Part shown: in pieces, positions 35,341 to 46,007 of the stretch
Numbering within the stretch: the first letter of the stretch is position 1
How the letters are laid out: each line of letters starts with the position of its first letter
Assembly: GCA_948099385.1 (NCBI GenBank)
Contig: CANUEZ040000168.1
Coordinates: forward strand, 373,501 to 437,500
Direction: 5' to 3'
Length of the DNA stretch: 64,000 nt
From: Fasciola hepatica
Lineage: Eukaryota > Platyhelminthes > Trematoda > Plagiorchiida > Fasciolidae
Notes under the pieces: model-generated
Told to the model about the DNA's origin: nothing
The model's input: the letters and a program-made list of their open reading frames with translations, nothing else
Databases searched by the model: none
Translations under genes and position numbers: made by a program

Positions 35341-38300
35341 CCACAGTGTCGCACCACCGTAACCAGCACAGTTCACACAGCTGACTTCTTTCTTCTTTCT
35401 GCGATATCTCTTCCGCTTTTTTATTTCAGCCCCGGCAGCCGAAGAATATGGAGCAGTATCCTGAAATGTATTCAACGGTATTAATCCTCATCTATTTAGC
35501 GGTCCATGCATGTCTCGCTCCTTCAACGTCTCGTCTTATTTTCTGCCTCCCACCCTATGGCAACAGAATGGGCATTAGCCCGACGTTTCTTGGTATCCTT
35601 TTGCTTACGTTGCCTCTTTTCCACACCAGGTCCCACTACATATACCTACACCACCACCTCTGCGGTTTTGAACTGGAAATTCTCATTTTATTTCTCTCAC
35701 TTAGTGTGACTGACTAGCTGAACTCAACGTCCAGTTATGATGTCACCAATTCTGCCCCACCTTATTACCCAGCTAAGTTTCTTTCGTAATTTCATGCAGA
35801 ACCTAGTCTTTTCTTCTGATTGTTGACTACTCCAGGTGAAATAATAACCTTCGCATTGAATTTTCTAGCTCCTACTTACACATTTACTTTATTGGCCTCA
35901 AGTTCCATTGCCTTAATTTGTATTGGGGATCAGTGGCACCGATGAGCCCGTGCTTCATTTTCGTTCTTCTTTCCGTTAACCGTTGATCTTCAGCTAAGCT
36001 ACATCCAGACTGCGTTTTTCTACCTCATTTCCCTTTCCAGTGATCCCCAATGTCGGTCAACCACCTCGGGCAACATACTGGTAACCTCTCTGGCTGGCTC
36101 ACTTGGATAGTAATGCTTTATGGCCGTCTATCACTCGCTTATCCCACGGGCTCCGTTGTCCAATTTCTCACAACCTATCTAACTGTTCCTGGACCATATA
36201 CCCTTATCGTGGAGTCCCAGCCCTCTGCACAACTATCAATGAACACTCACTCCAGTTCTGAAGGTGCGGGGCGCGGTCAGATCCACCGCTTTGTCCGGTG
36301 CACTTGGAAAGTGCGGGCCGTCTGCAACGACATGCCAGCGCAGTTGGGCTGGTGGATCATACCTCCTGTGCTCACTTCACGAAGTGTTTCCAAGATTTGT
36401 GTGTCCAGCGCACGGTCAGTCCCACCCACTAGAACCGGTTGAGAATTGCACGCTCCAACTCTTCTCGCCCTACAGCATTCATCACCGTCCGTAGCGGATG
36501 GCATGCTCCTACTATTCTTCCGCCAAGATTCGCTCATTTATCGTTCTCTTCTGCTGGTTTATCACCTTTTTTCGTGTCGTTCAACCTTTGTATGCAAACA
36601 CCTTTATTGTGTTTGTGTTCCCATCGTTTTTTTCTCATGACAGCACTCACTGCATGAGGTCACTCTCGCCCTACCCATTTAATTTTGCCCGAGCCATAAA
36701 TATGTTCTTTCCCACCCATTTATCTCCCGTCGGCTCCTAACCTGTATTCACCTGGTACCTCTATATTTTTGTAAAACCCACTGATAGCATACCTCACTAG
36801 CTACGATTTTTCGATATCCTTTTTTGTCTGTCATACACCTCCCACCATTACGCACCAGACCCATCCTTAACCGTGACCAATCACCATAAAATAACTCGTC
36901 GTTCCAACCTTTGTATTTTCTTACAACCAAATTTATTATCTTTTACCCACCGCCGTGTTTTCCACGCTTCAACCCTCAATTCTTCCGTGGATCTTCCTCT
37001 TAGGCAGTGTCTCTATTAGCAACTTCTGGATCAATCACCTTGTGACAACCCTGCAAGCAGGCTGCTCTCCAGCTTCATTCTCCCAACTCGGACACACACA
37101 TAATTCTCGTGCCTTTTGTTCCATCACAGGTTTCCCCGTCGGGGTACTTTTCCCCTTCTCGGTCATTTTCCCGTGTCATCTGCAGTAAAACCATCTGGTT
37201 GGTCATCTTTTACCTGGTTTTCTTTGGTCAACACTCTCTTCTGCTTCGTATAATGTACGCAATAGGCATCTTCAGTGTGACTTCCAAGCTGCGCTGCTTT
37301 TCTGCCTTCCACCTTGTATGAGGTCATCGCAACGTCATCATCCTCCCCTACATTTGCAAACAGAGTGATCTGATATACCTGATCTTTTTGATCATGCTCT
37401 TCCTTATTTTTCTTCCATGTTATTTCCTGTTACAGCTGCGCATCTTCGCAGCACAGTTCTTCTAACCCCCAAATTACCCTTCTCCAGTGATGTTTCACAC
37501 ATCTCCAACAACCCCGTTCTTCTATTTGCTCTGCTTTCTCCAGCCTTTTTCACGAAAGCCTTCTTGCTGCATAATGTGTATCCATTTATTACTGCTTCAT
37601 CCATTTTCGACCTTTGCCACATGTCACACCTGCAACAATCACACTGTTAGATTCACTCTTACCCGTCCTCGTCGATCCTTACCTTCATATTCCCTCGTTT
37701 ATCAACTTCTGCTAACAGCCATCACTCCTGTGCTTTCGAAGTTGGTTATCTTTTGCCGTTGACCCCCTATGTCCACCTGTCATAAAACATTCATCAGGGT
37801 TTATCCAAGTTAGTTCCGCACCATTTGATCCAACCTTACCTGTCTCTTCCAAGCACTGCTACTTCCGTTTTTCGTCTCTTAGCTGCTGTTTGTTTCTGCT
37901 CTGATATATATATATATATATCTATATATACTTTTGTATGCGCATATTATCTCTGCCTCCTTCAGTTCTTCTCCAGGCCAGTTCTTCTGCCACCATGCGA
38001 CCGTCCCTCACTACATGCGTCTATTTTGTCCATAGCTTTGCCTCACATTTACCGTATCTCGATCCTTCTGCGGTACTGATGTCATCTGACCCACTCTTTA
38101 CATCTTGAACTGGTCGTTTATTGCAATTAGGCACAGATCGTGGCTACATAGTCCCCAGCCATACAATTCAATTTTTGTCCTTTCTTTCTTCTCTTCTTTT
38201 TTCCTTTTTCTTCATGGTTTCTCGCAACGATGGTTTCGCATGTCGATTTTCAGTCCTCCTTATGTAAAACTCCCAGGTTCCGATCCCCTCTACTTGGCTC

Positions 38301-38590
38301 AGCCAGCAGCTTCGTCTGACCTAGACTTTCAAATTTATCGGGTACATATTTGAATCAATCCCTGGGTTCACTTAAACTCTCTCCATTACTCTTTCATGTG
38401 CATACATTTATCCCCTATCATCTCTTTTCCTTTTCTGCCCACTCCTCACTTGCTTTGCGTATTTCTAAATTTTTCGCGAAGTTTTTCCGACAGTTTTGTC
38501 ACTTGTAAAAACTATGATCCAGCTTGAAGCATGCCTCGGGCCACTCCGAAATAAGCTATTATTATTACCATTATTATCTGGGGAACGGTT
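35340..38590 (+). repeat. pyrimidine-rich repeat, longest copy (plus)
   Basis: Strongly T/C-rich. 35415-35765 is about 95 percent identical to 6660-6319 (inverted). A GC-rich block (36263-36460) matches blocks at 43800-43970 and 58472-58640 on the opposite strand. The end (38340-38590) shows the words TTGTCACTTGTAAAA, GCTTGAAGCATGCC and an ATT tail shared with 6030-6095. It may be two stacked copies, because the 35.4-kb block lies near the 3' end in the 6-kb copy but far from it here. No conserved coding frame. Probably the 3' half of a LINE-type element. Confidence 0.5.
37903..37931. repeat. TA dinucleotide repeat
   Basis: About 29 bases of alternating TA with one C interruption, inside the pyrimidine-rich repeat. 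Confidence 0.9.
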
Positions 38591-39560
38591 GGAAAACAGG
38601 ACTATCGGAAATCACACCTAAAACGCCGTAAGACACATCACTGGGAGAATCCGGAATCATCCAGTTTTTTAACTGGAAAGCCACCGGAGGCATTCCGGAA
38701 CCTCTCACATGGTCCCAAAGGCAAACACATTCCCACTTCACAATATGACTAATATCAGTCAAAATCTCTCCATGCTCAAATAGTTGTTGTTCATGATAAC
38801 AGTTCACTTGAGTGAGCGATTAGTGAGGACGGCGGTAGCTGCTACTCCGGTTACCATGTACCACGTTGAACCAGTAAAAGCCTGGGTAAAATTCCCGCAT
38901 CCATAAAACAAAAGCCTACGGATAACTACGGAGAGTAGTGACCAATTTTACACCAACAGGCAGAGATACTAAACTCACGGAGCGAAGCAAGTGCAACGGA
39001 TGACAAAGTGTGACTAGTATGGTATGCATTTCTGAACTAGGTCCCGGTAGAACAAATTGTCCGTGGCTGTAATGCAATTCACGGAGGTTACTGTGAAAGT
39101 AGATTACTGTTCCCTAAGTTGTCTCTAGATGAGCAATGCGATTTTTATTCTAAAATAAATTATATTTCTCTGCCTACCTGCTACCGCTTTGTTGTCAGAA
39201 AGTAGCCTTAGGCAGCGCGCTGCAAAGGTTGCTTTTTTCTGCTTTCCTTACTGGAGAACCCGTGTAGTGAACTCCTTTTTCAAGCAAATAAAAGGGCTTC
39301 AATCATTTGTTCATTTTCATTCTTCAAGGAGGTTTCCTTACCTTGGAGTAACCTCGCACGTTTTTTGTTGTTGCCGTGCTCCTCTCTCCGGCAGTTGGCC
39401 GGAAGTCATCCGCAGACGGTACTTTCGGGGATTTGAAAGCTTCATAGCTGCGGTCCAAACCCACGAATGGTTTCAAAGTCACAAGCTACAGTTTCCCCAG
39501 GACCACTCTATTGCGTTCTCTTGAAAGGTAATACACGATATAACCGGAAAGTGCTGGCCA
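38590..39560. other. unassigned spacer
   Basis: A 111-codon plus frame at 39189-39524 with no recognisable motif, and a 77-codon minus frame at 38574-38807. Nothing else seen. Confidence 0.35.
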
Positions 39561-39579
39561 CAATTCGTGCATAGAATCT

Positions 39580-40432
39580 ATGTCAGAACAGTGTAATAAC
39601 AAAGAGCTCAGGAAAGCAAAGGTGCCTATCTGACTTATTTTGTTGCCGCGGGGATTCAACCTGCGACTCCTGCACGGTAGAGCCAGTAGCTTGTGGTGTA
39701 AGTTGGTAATCATCGATCGTGGGCTGGTGCCCGGAAGTTTCTAGCACGGTCTGGATATTAGGGTCCATGAATGCAGGTTTCGGTCGACAGATAGTGACGA
39801 TCTTCAATCAGCCATGTATTTCGATGGAGAGGTTTCCCTCTGGTCAACGGTTAGCCTTTTGAGGTTTGGAATGAGCTGGAGCCAACGGCCGGCTAGTTGG
39901 CTTTTGAAGAAACGCTTGTGTACGATTCCGTCTACTGCGGGATAAAAGCCCGTCTAGAGGGCATGTCGAATTGGAATGCTTGCTCTGTAAAGCAAGTGAT
40001 TAGCGATACAATCGGTGTAGTCCCCAGGGTTCACGATAGGCTTGATGACTTTGGGAGTGACAGACTGACCGGGCAGGCAGAAAGTAGTTCAGCATGACAT
40101 CGGTGCAAGCGTAAATGGAACGTCGCTTCTGATGGAGTTCCGAACACCTAATAGTACAAATGACAACCTGTCCGTCCATTGTGGATTGAGGTGTGAACTC
40201 AGGGATGCCTTGAAGGTTCGGTGAAGGTGTTCTACCATTCCGTTTGCTAAGGGATCCTATGCTATCACGCCAAAGCGCTGCGTACCAGTCATTCGGAAAA
40301 AGGAGGAGGACGATGCAAATTCGAATTGAGCCCCTCGATCAGTGGTGACTGTCATGGGACATCCAAAACGAGATATCCAGTGTTCCCTGATTGCACAAGA
40401 GAGAGTCTCAGCACACACTGCGGACAAGAGTA
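39580..40432 (-). pseudogene. Ty3/Gypsy integrase remnant (minus)
   Basis: Minus strand, high to low. CAIREHWISRFGCPMTVTT, then DRGAQFEF, covers the second catalytic Asp (about 40335). LANGMVEHLHRTFKASLSSH (about 40240) keeps the catalytic Glu. WTDRLSFVLLGVRNSIRSDV (about 40175) follows as in the young copy at 45416. The tail at 39807-39583 has RPKPAFMDPN and ends SDRHLCFPELF, the usual Gypsy integrase C-terminal pattern. Stops and frame changes occur between blocks. The upstream end is cut by a short repeat at 40433. Confidence 0.7.
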
Positions 40433-40620
40433 GTCTTCATATCTTGAATTAGTACCTGGGTTGGAGGCTGGAGCCCAAATGTTCCCGGTTCTTGAGGCAT
40501 CTGCCTAATTGTAGTAGTCGTCCCGTTGACATCCAGAGAGCCGGGTATCAAGGAACGACTGCCGGGGACATATGCGGTAGGTTCAGTCAAAAGCCTCGCT
40601 TATGAATGGTGCGGGACCTC
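40433..40620 (-). repeat. short repeat related to 58395-58470
   Basis: On the minus strand, AAGAACCGGGAACATTTGGG, then GGTACTAATTCAAGATATGA, parallels the plus strand at 58410-58470 (AAGAACCGGGACAATTGGGC, GTAGTACTTCAAGACTTCAA). It interrupts the Gypsy integrase remnant. It is probably part of the pyrimidine-rich repeat family adjoining the GC-rich block. Confidence 0.45.
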
Positions 40621-40739
40621 TGGTCTTGGGGGATGAGGAAGAAATATGTAGTGATGACCGGAGCAGGACAGATGCCTTAGGCCTGTATTAGGATGCTGTG
40701 CATAGGGGGAAAACGAACATCGACCAAGAAGCAAGTGGT

Positions 40740-41470
40740 TGCTCCCATTCCTTTTCATCCTGCAAACTGGGGAAAGGGGGCAGAAAAATTATTGGAAGGA
40801 CTTAATATACACATATCGGCTGATCCTGGTGGTATACACTCAGCCACCATAGAGCCATTGGCTGCCACGGTCAGTGTACACGTCTGCTGTCTACGCCGTG
40901 CCACACAGCCAACGGGTATAACGGTTATATTGGAAGTTAGCTACGGTTCTGGCTATCCTCTAAGAACTATCACCGTCAGATAAAGAAAAATATCGTCCAG
41001 TTAGCCTCACATACACTCTTCGAAAGTGATTACAGCGACTGGTAAGGAACATATATGTAAACACATACTGAGCCACAGGTTGCTCTGTAAGGAGCAGCAC
41101 GGGTTTTTGAGGGGGAAAACCTGTCCTCCGAACCTTTTGGTATTCCTAGAGGAAGCAACAAACCAGATCGACCAGGTCAAGTTGGTTGAGGTTCGCAACC
41201 TAGACTTCAGCAGGGCCATGGATTCAGTCACCCAGCGCCTATTGATGGGGAAACTGAAGACATCTAGGACAGATGGGAAAAAACACAACTGGGTATAAGC
41301 CTTTCTGACAAACAGGACCCCTTTTGTCCCCGAGGCAGTATCATCAACATCTAAAAATCCCACATTAGGCCATTGCCTGGATACTGCCCAATAATAGTAA
41401 TGGTGTTTTATTTCGGGGGCTCTCGGATCATGCCTGATTGCATGATCATATGGTACAAGTGAGATCACAG
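40740..41470 (+). pseudogene. CR1-type LINE RT remnant (plus)
   Basis: KLLEGLNIHISADPGGIHSA (about 40786) is a decayed 'L..LN..K..GPDGIHP' RT start. A frame change leads to EQHGFLRGKTCPPNLLVFLE (about 41093) and VRNLDFSRAMDSVTQRLL (about 41190), the QHGF and DFSKAFDSV blocks; the catalytic region is altered (AMDS for AFDS). 41320-41400 (word CATCTAAAAATCCCACATTAGGCC) corresponds to the 'YKSHIRPLLEY' segment of the copy at 59650. The PQGS and YADD boxes between are missing, so an internal deletion occurred. Confidence 0.65.
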
Positions 41471-42060
41471 AAAGGGCCCTGAGGTATTAACTTGGGTATA
41501 TGCATCACAAAACAGAGTGTTGGTTTCAGTGTTCGCATGAATGAATGCCCATCAAATTCAATTTTGAAAGTCAGGTAGACGAGTCGTCCAGTAGTGAGTG
41601 AGAAGGACTCCGAGGTCGAGGTACGTAAAAAAGTAAAGCGGGGGTGGAGTAAAACGCGCAGTATTTCGGATAGCATCGACGTAATGTCACAGCAGTGAGT
41701 AAACTGACAGAACATTCTTCAAAGAAGCACCAATGAAAAATTGGGAAATTCTTAGTGATGACGGACATGTGCTTGAACAAGTCCCTCAAATGACCCGGAA
41801 AATAGCAGGAATATGTTACCGAAGGAGTTGTGAGGTGACCTCTGAGGAGAAGAACGGCGCATATGAAACAGAGTCCGATTTACTAATGAATTATTGGATA
41901 TTATTTATCAAGAGGTTGTGGAAGGCGAACTCATAAATAGATCCCCCAGTCTGAAAAGTTCGTGGAGCAGAGTGAAAAAAGTTGTTAGGTGGGGGAAATA
42001 CAATTCCGATAAAGGGTTCGTCTTAGATTTGTATGTGAATACAAGTTGACTACAGGGTGG
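41471..42060. other. unassigned spacer
   Basis: Short open frames on both strands (41446-41789 minus, 41733-41936 plus) with no motif. Nothing supported. Confidence 0.35.
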
Positions 42061-44130
42061 ACGGATGAGTTGAAATAAGATGATAACATTGTAATATTGG
42101 TTAGGCCTTATCATGCTGTTTCCTTATTGTGTACGTTCGCTAGTCCTTCCCAACACGCTTGGACCACCTGTTTGATACAGTGGTACTCTGCAATATACCA
42201 TCACGATCACCACGACATTGTTTCCCACAATCCATGAGAAGGAGAACACTATAGGTAGGGAGAGAGTGGTTAGAGTGTATTGGAGAAGCGTGCGTGTAGC
42301 GTGCACGGGCAACGTTCAAGTGGACACCGCGCTTGGTGGCGCGAGTTCACATAAACACTGATGTGTGTTAAACAAATAATCAGGGTTGAATGCCACTACA
42401 ATATGAAATCGTATTGAGGTGGTGCGTAAGTGACACTGTCAAAAGGTATAGACCATGGCTTGACGGGATATGCTGGCAAGAGTCTGACATGGGGGCATTT
42501 GCGAAACAACCGGAAGGTCAACAACTTGACATGTGTGTAGTTCATTTCCAGCAAAGGTTTAGAGAAATCGCCTTCGAAGTGGTCTTCGGTATGGACACCC
42601 AATGGTGGAAGACTGATGGAAAAATTGGCAATAGGTAATAGGTGGGTGAAATGGTGTTCAGCTATTGGCTTATCGGAGGTGGCTCCAAGATTGGCAGACG
42701 AGGAGTACAATTTCGCAATGAAGTGGGCATAATAGCGGTATATATGTTTGATATCTGACGGAATCAACTGGAAGTAGTACATCACTATAACCTTCGAAAA
42801 GCGCAAATAATTTTATGACTGGGTACGATGAGGAACGTCCAATTTGAGACTTGGGGGGACAAACAGATTACCGGCAGCCTAAATTATGGGTAGTTGAGTT
42901 TCTGTTTAAGATATAGAAAAAGCACCCGATGGGTTGTGGTGCAGGTGACCTACCATGGCAACTTGGTGAAACAGCGGTAGAGGTTCATAGATGAGTGAAA
43001 TGTGATACAACTGTGGATTTGTTTGGGATTGTTGGTGAACAGCTTGGGAGCATCTAAAGTTGGCAACGAAGTGGAGGCGGGAAGTGAACTTATAGTGGAT
43101 TGATACAATCGTTTAAAAGTAGTTCATATGAACAGTTCCACGGAGATGCAGGTGGCTGCATGGCTGGATATTCCGAAGTCTGACATGGAAAGCTGGGGGA
43201 GCAATCGAATTATTTGTCCTGGATAGTAAATGCTCCACTGACAATGCGGCTGTTATGAACTGCAAACGGCTGAGTGGCAGAGACGCAGGGAAAAAATACA
43301 ATGGAACAGAGCTGAACTGGCGCAGATGAAGCGCTAGAAGGAGAAGTATTTCGTGATTTGTGGTATTGTTGGCAGGTGAGAAACGAATCTGTAAATGACG
43401 GTTTTGTTTAGGTAAATGGAGTGGTGGCATACAAGTTACCCGGCGGATGAATGGTCTCTTCGATAGTCTATCAAGAGTTGTGAAGCCCATAATAAACACA
43501 ACCCAACAGAGAAACCGCTTCATGTCTCGGAGCACAGAATACGGTAACCGGACGAGGTATAATGATGGTAAATATGGGACCAATTCAGATATATGAAAAG
43601 TAATTCAATGCAGATAGGTGTCAGTAGTGGCAAATAGCAGGGTACATTTCTAAGCCCAGCGAGAGTATGCGCGTATGTTGATTTGGAGCTTGACCGAGTG
43701 TGTGATAGATCTTGTTCAGGAACTTTGGGGGACGCAATGGGTGGCAGAAAAACGATGCAGGGGACGTTGTTTTTAACCCGCGACTGGTACTGGTAGGTAA
43801 GTCTGGCCGTGCGCTGGACACCTAACCTGACAACCACTTCTGGTGACAGGAGGTGAGATCCGCCAGCCTAGTTGAGCTCGCACATCGTCGCAGACGGCCC
43901 GCATGCCCGATGTGCGCCGGCCAAAACAGTGGCTCTGACGGCGCCCAGCGCCGTCGGGATTGACGGGCGTTTTCTTGGTGGTGTCAAATGGCCTTAAGTA
44001 TCAGACAGTCTATGATCATGCGACCAGGTATCTGGGGATCCCGGAAAGTATATGTGATGAATGGGTAACGGGCAACTTTTACATGCGGCTTTGTCAAAGG
44101 TAGAGCACTAATGGTGGTAAAATGTGCCTA
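42060..44130 (-). repeat. pyrimidine-rich repeat copy (minus)
   Basis: Minus-strand copy with the same order as at 58.3-59 kb: a block 44130-43990 (with TTCCGGGATCCCCAGATACC), the GC-rich block 43970-43800 (GGCCGGCGCACATCGGGC on the minus strand), then a long T/C-rich part ending near 42075 with an AT-rich tail. The 156-codon minus frame at 43113-43583 lies inside the T/C-rich part and is probably not a gene. Confidence 0.5.
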
Positions 44131-45415
44131 AGGAAACAGTGGCCATTATTTGGCACCTCATTGTCACGGGTATTCAGAGGATTTTTTTCTATGGGATAGA
44201 GGGTCGAAATAATGATAAGAGCATGCCATACATCGTCTGGGGGTTAGTTTGGCCTCAGTGGATACGATAGAGCCTCTAATGTGAAAGGGTTTTATAGGTT
44301 CATAAGGGTTGCAGGCCTATTAGCTAGAGACAGCTGACGTGAGGAGCCTGTGTTGTGGCTGTAGGGCCCGATGCCCGCCTGAACTCCACAGCTGACATCT
44401 GAATGGGGAGGTTTGTGAAATGGAGTGATGACCTGGTAGCTGGTTTGGTGGAGGGGTGGTAATTGTTGATAGTGGCTAGGGAGGGGTTGTTGGTTGTACG
44501 CCGGTTGAGCGGTGCTTACCGGGCTTGTTCACCATAGTTCCAGGCATAAACAGTGACTGTATTGTCGCGGTCATATCATGAGGCCTTCAGGTGGACGCAC
44601 TAAGCCGTAGAAATGACGTCACTGGTAGATCAGTTGTCTTGTGACTAAATGGGTAGATGATGAGGTTGGATTTGCTATTTATTCTAGCAGACGTGGTAGG
44701 TGGGGAGGCAGGGTGCAGACGTTTTCCTGATGGTCGGGTCGGTGGCACGTAATGCGATATGTCTAAATCTACGGTCGCCGTGGGCATCATGTGCACCGAT
44801 GTTAATGCAGACGCATTTTTCACTACGGACTTGCTGCCCTGGGTTTTTGCCACAGTCAACCTGCGCCGGATGGGTTTTACAGAATCATTTTGTGGTGGCC
44901 CTTTCAGTTTGTCCGAAGAAGAAGACTGTGCCGCACCTTGGGATAAATAGCACGAAACTTGCGTGTGATCGTGGAGGTTAGACTGGCGAAGGTTCACAGA
45001 TGCCGAAGGGGCCATCGGGGTAGTATGTGTTCTGGCTGAATTTCTGTTCATAGGAGTATGTGTTAACGCGTCTACTGGCCCTTTAGGATCAGTGCCAGTG
45101 GAAAAGGCTGGTTTGCATTTCTGCGTGCGGAATATCTTTCTTGTAGAGAACATTTATCGGAGTGTATTTTGATGTTTTCAAATGACTTTGCTGCGGCAAT
45201 CCTTCGTCAGTCATTGATGAACTCTTCGGCTGTTTATTGTTCGGAAAACTAAAAATGCAGAGGTCAGAGGTATGGTGGTGACCTCTTCCGCTGCCTTTTA
45301 CAATGGCACATATGATGAGCCATGTTGCATGCTTTCAGTATTGAGGCTTTAGAAAAATGTGTTGGTAGTCTGTCCGGGACATTTACCTCTATAGCTTTGG
45401 TAGCGTTCTTTATCC
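44131..45415 (-). CDS. hypothetical Ser/Thr/Pro-rich ORF (44587-45153) and flanks
   Basis: A 188-codon ATG frame on the minus strand between 45153 and 44587. It is rich in Ser, Thr, Pro and Lys, with no predicted folded domain, signal peptide or membrane segment visible, for example PTRPSGKRLHPASPPTTSAR. Similar composition occurs in the C-terminal half of the LINE ORF1 at 54145, so it might be a fragment of a LINE ORF1 or gag linker. It may also be chance. The rest of 44131-45415 shows nothing recognisable. Confidence 0.25.
45412..45415 (+). repeat. target-site duplication ATCC, left
   Basis: ATCC precedes the 5' LTR and recurs at 49876-49879 directly after the 3' LTR. Four bases fits Ty3/Gypsy integrases of the CsRn1 type. 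Confidence 0.7.
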
Positions 45416-45827
45416 TGTAGTGACCTCGATCGTTTTGAGAAAATGACTATTTTCTGGACACCATTTTTGATCTATTTTCTCCACGATCTTTTCTGACGTT
45501 TGACATTGACCTCAGTGTTCTCCGGTTGCCTACGTTTTACTGGACCGACTTTTCCGAGGTTTCCGTCGACCTCGTTTCAAATCACTTCCACTTTCGTTCG
45601 TTCGCTCGCGGTTCGCTCTCAGCACAGCCGTCGCGTTTCGTTCCGTTTTCCGTTTGGTGTATTTCTCGTATCGGTACTGTTTCGGTGCCACGATATATAG
45701 AATACACCTCGCATCTGCAAACCGACTTACGTCTTCTCTATTCGTCCGATAGAGGGGATATCGTTGGTATTCGCTGCTAGACCCGATAGGAGACACGTTT
45801 GCCAGCCGCTCCCGAACGTCTTCTATA
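45416..45827 (+). repeat. Gypsy 5' LTR
   Basis: 412 bp from TGTAGTGACC to GTCTTCTATA. It differs from the 3' LTR at about 45472 (A versus T) and 45545 (C versus T). It lacks the perfect TG...CA ending; the boundary is set by equal LTR length and the flanking ATCC duplication. Confidence 0.9.
45691..45700 (+). promoter_or_regulatory. TATA-like box in Gypsy 5' LTR
   Basis: CGATATATAG lies about 130 bases before the LTR end, a typical place for the LTR promoter. The same word is in the 3' LTR at about 49739. Motif-based only. Confidence 0.45.
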
Positions 45828-45828
45828 T

Positions 45829-45845
45829 TGGTGAGCCCGAAACTT
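45829..45845 (+). promoter_or_regulatory. putative primer-binding site
   Basis: TGGTGAGCCCGAAAC begins one base after the 5' LTR. TGG is the complement of the tRNA CCA tail, and the start resembles the tRNA-Trp type sites reported for CsRn1-like elements, but with mismatches. The primer tRNA is not certain. Confidence 0.55.
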
Positions 45846-46007
45846 CCAGAACCTCCTGGATTATTCGCCCGCCCGGTGAGTCTGTGATTTTTTGCTGTTT
45901 CACGTCCTCCTTCCGTTGCACGATACATATATTTTTTACGATATATCGCAACATAAGCACGCCAGCGGATAAGATGCAGCGCGACACAGACCTCACTTTT
46001 TCTGCGG

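Noticed and set aside
36050..36442. 130-codon plus-strand frame
   Set aside because: Spans the boundary of the GC-rich block; the matching blocks at 43.8 and 58.5 kb do not keep the frame.
37903..37931. TA tract as an origin or regulatory element
   Set aside because: Ordinary dinucleotide microsatellite inside a repeat; nothing supports a regulatory role.
43113..43583. 156-codon minus-strand frame
   Set aside because: Lies within the T/C-rich repeat, where biased composition removes stop codons on one strand. No motif and not kept in other copies.
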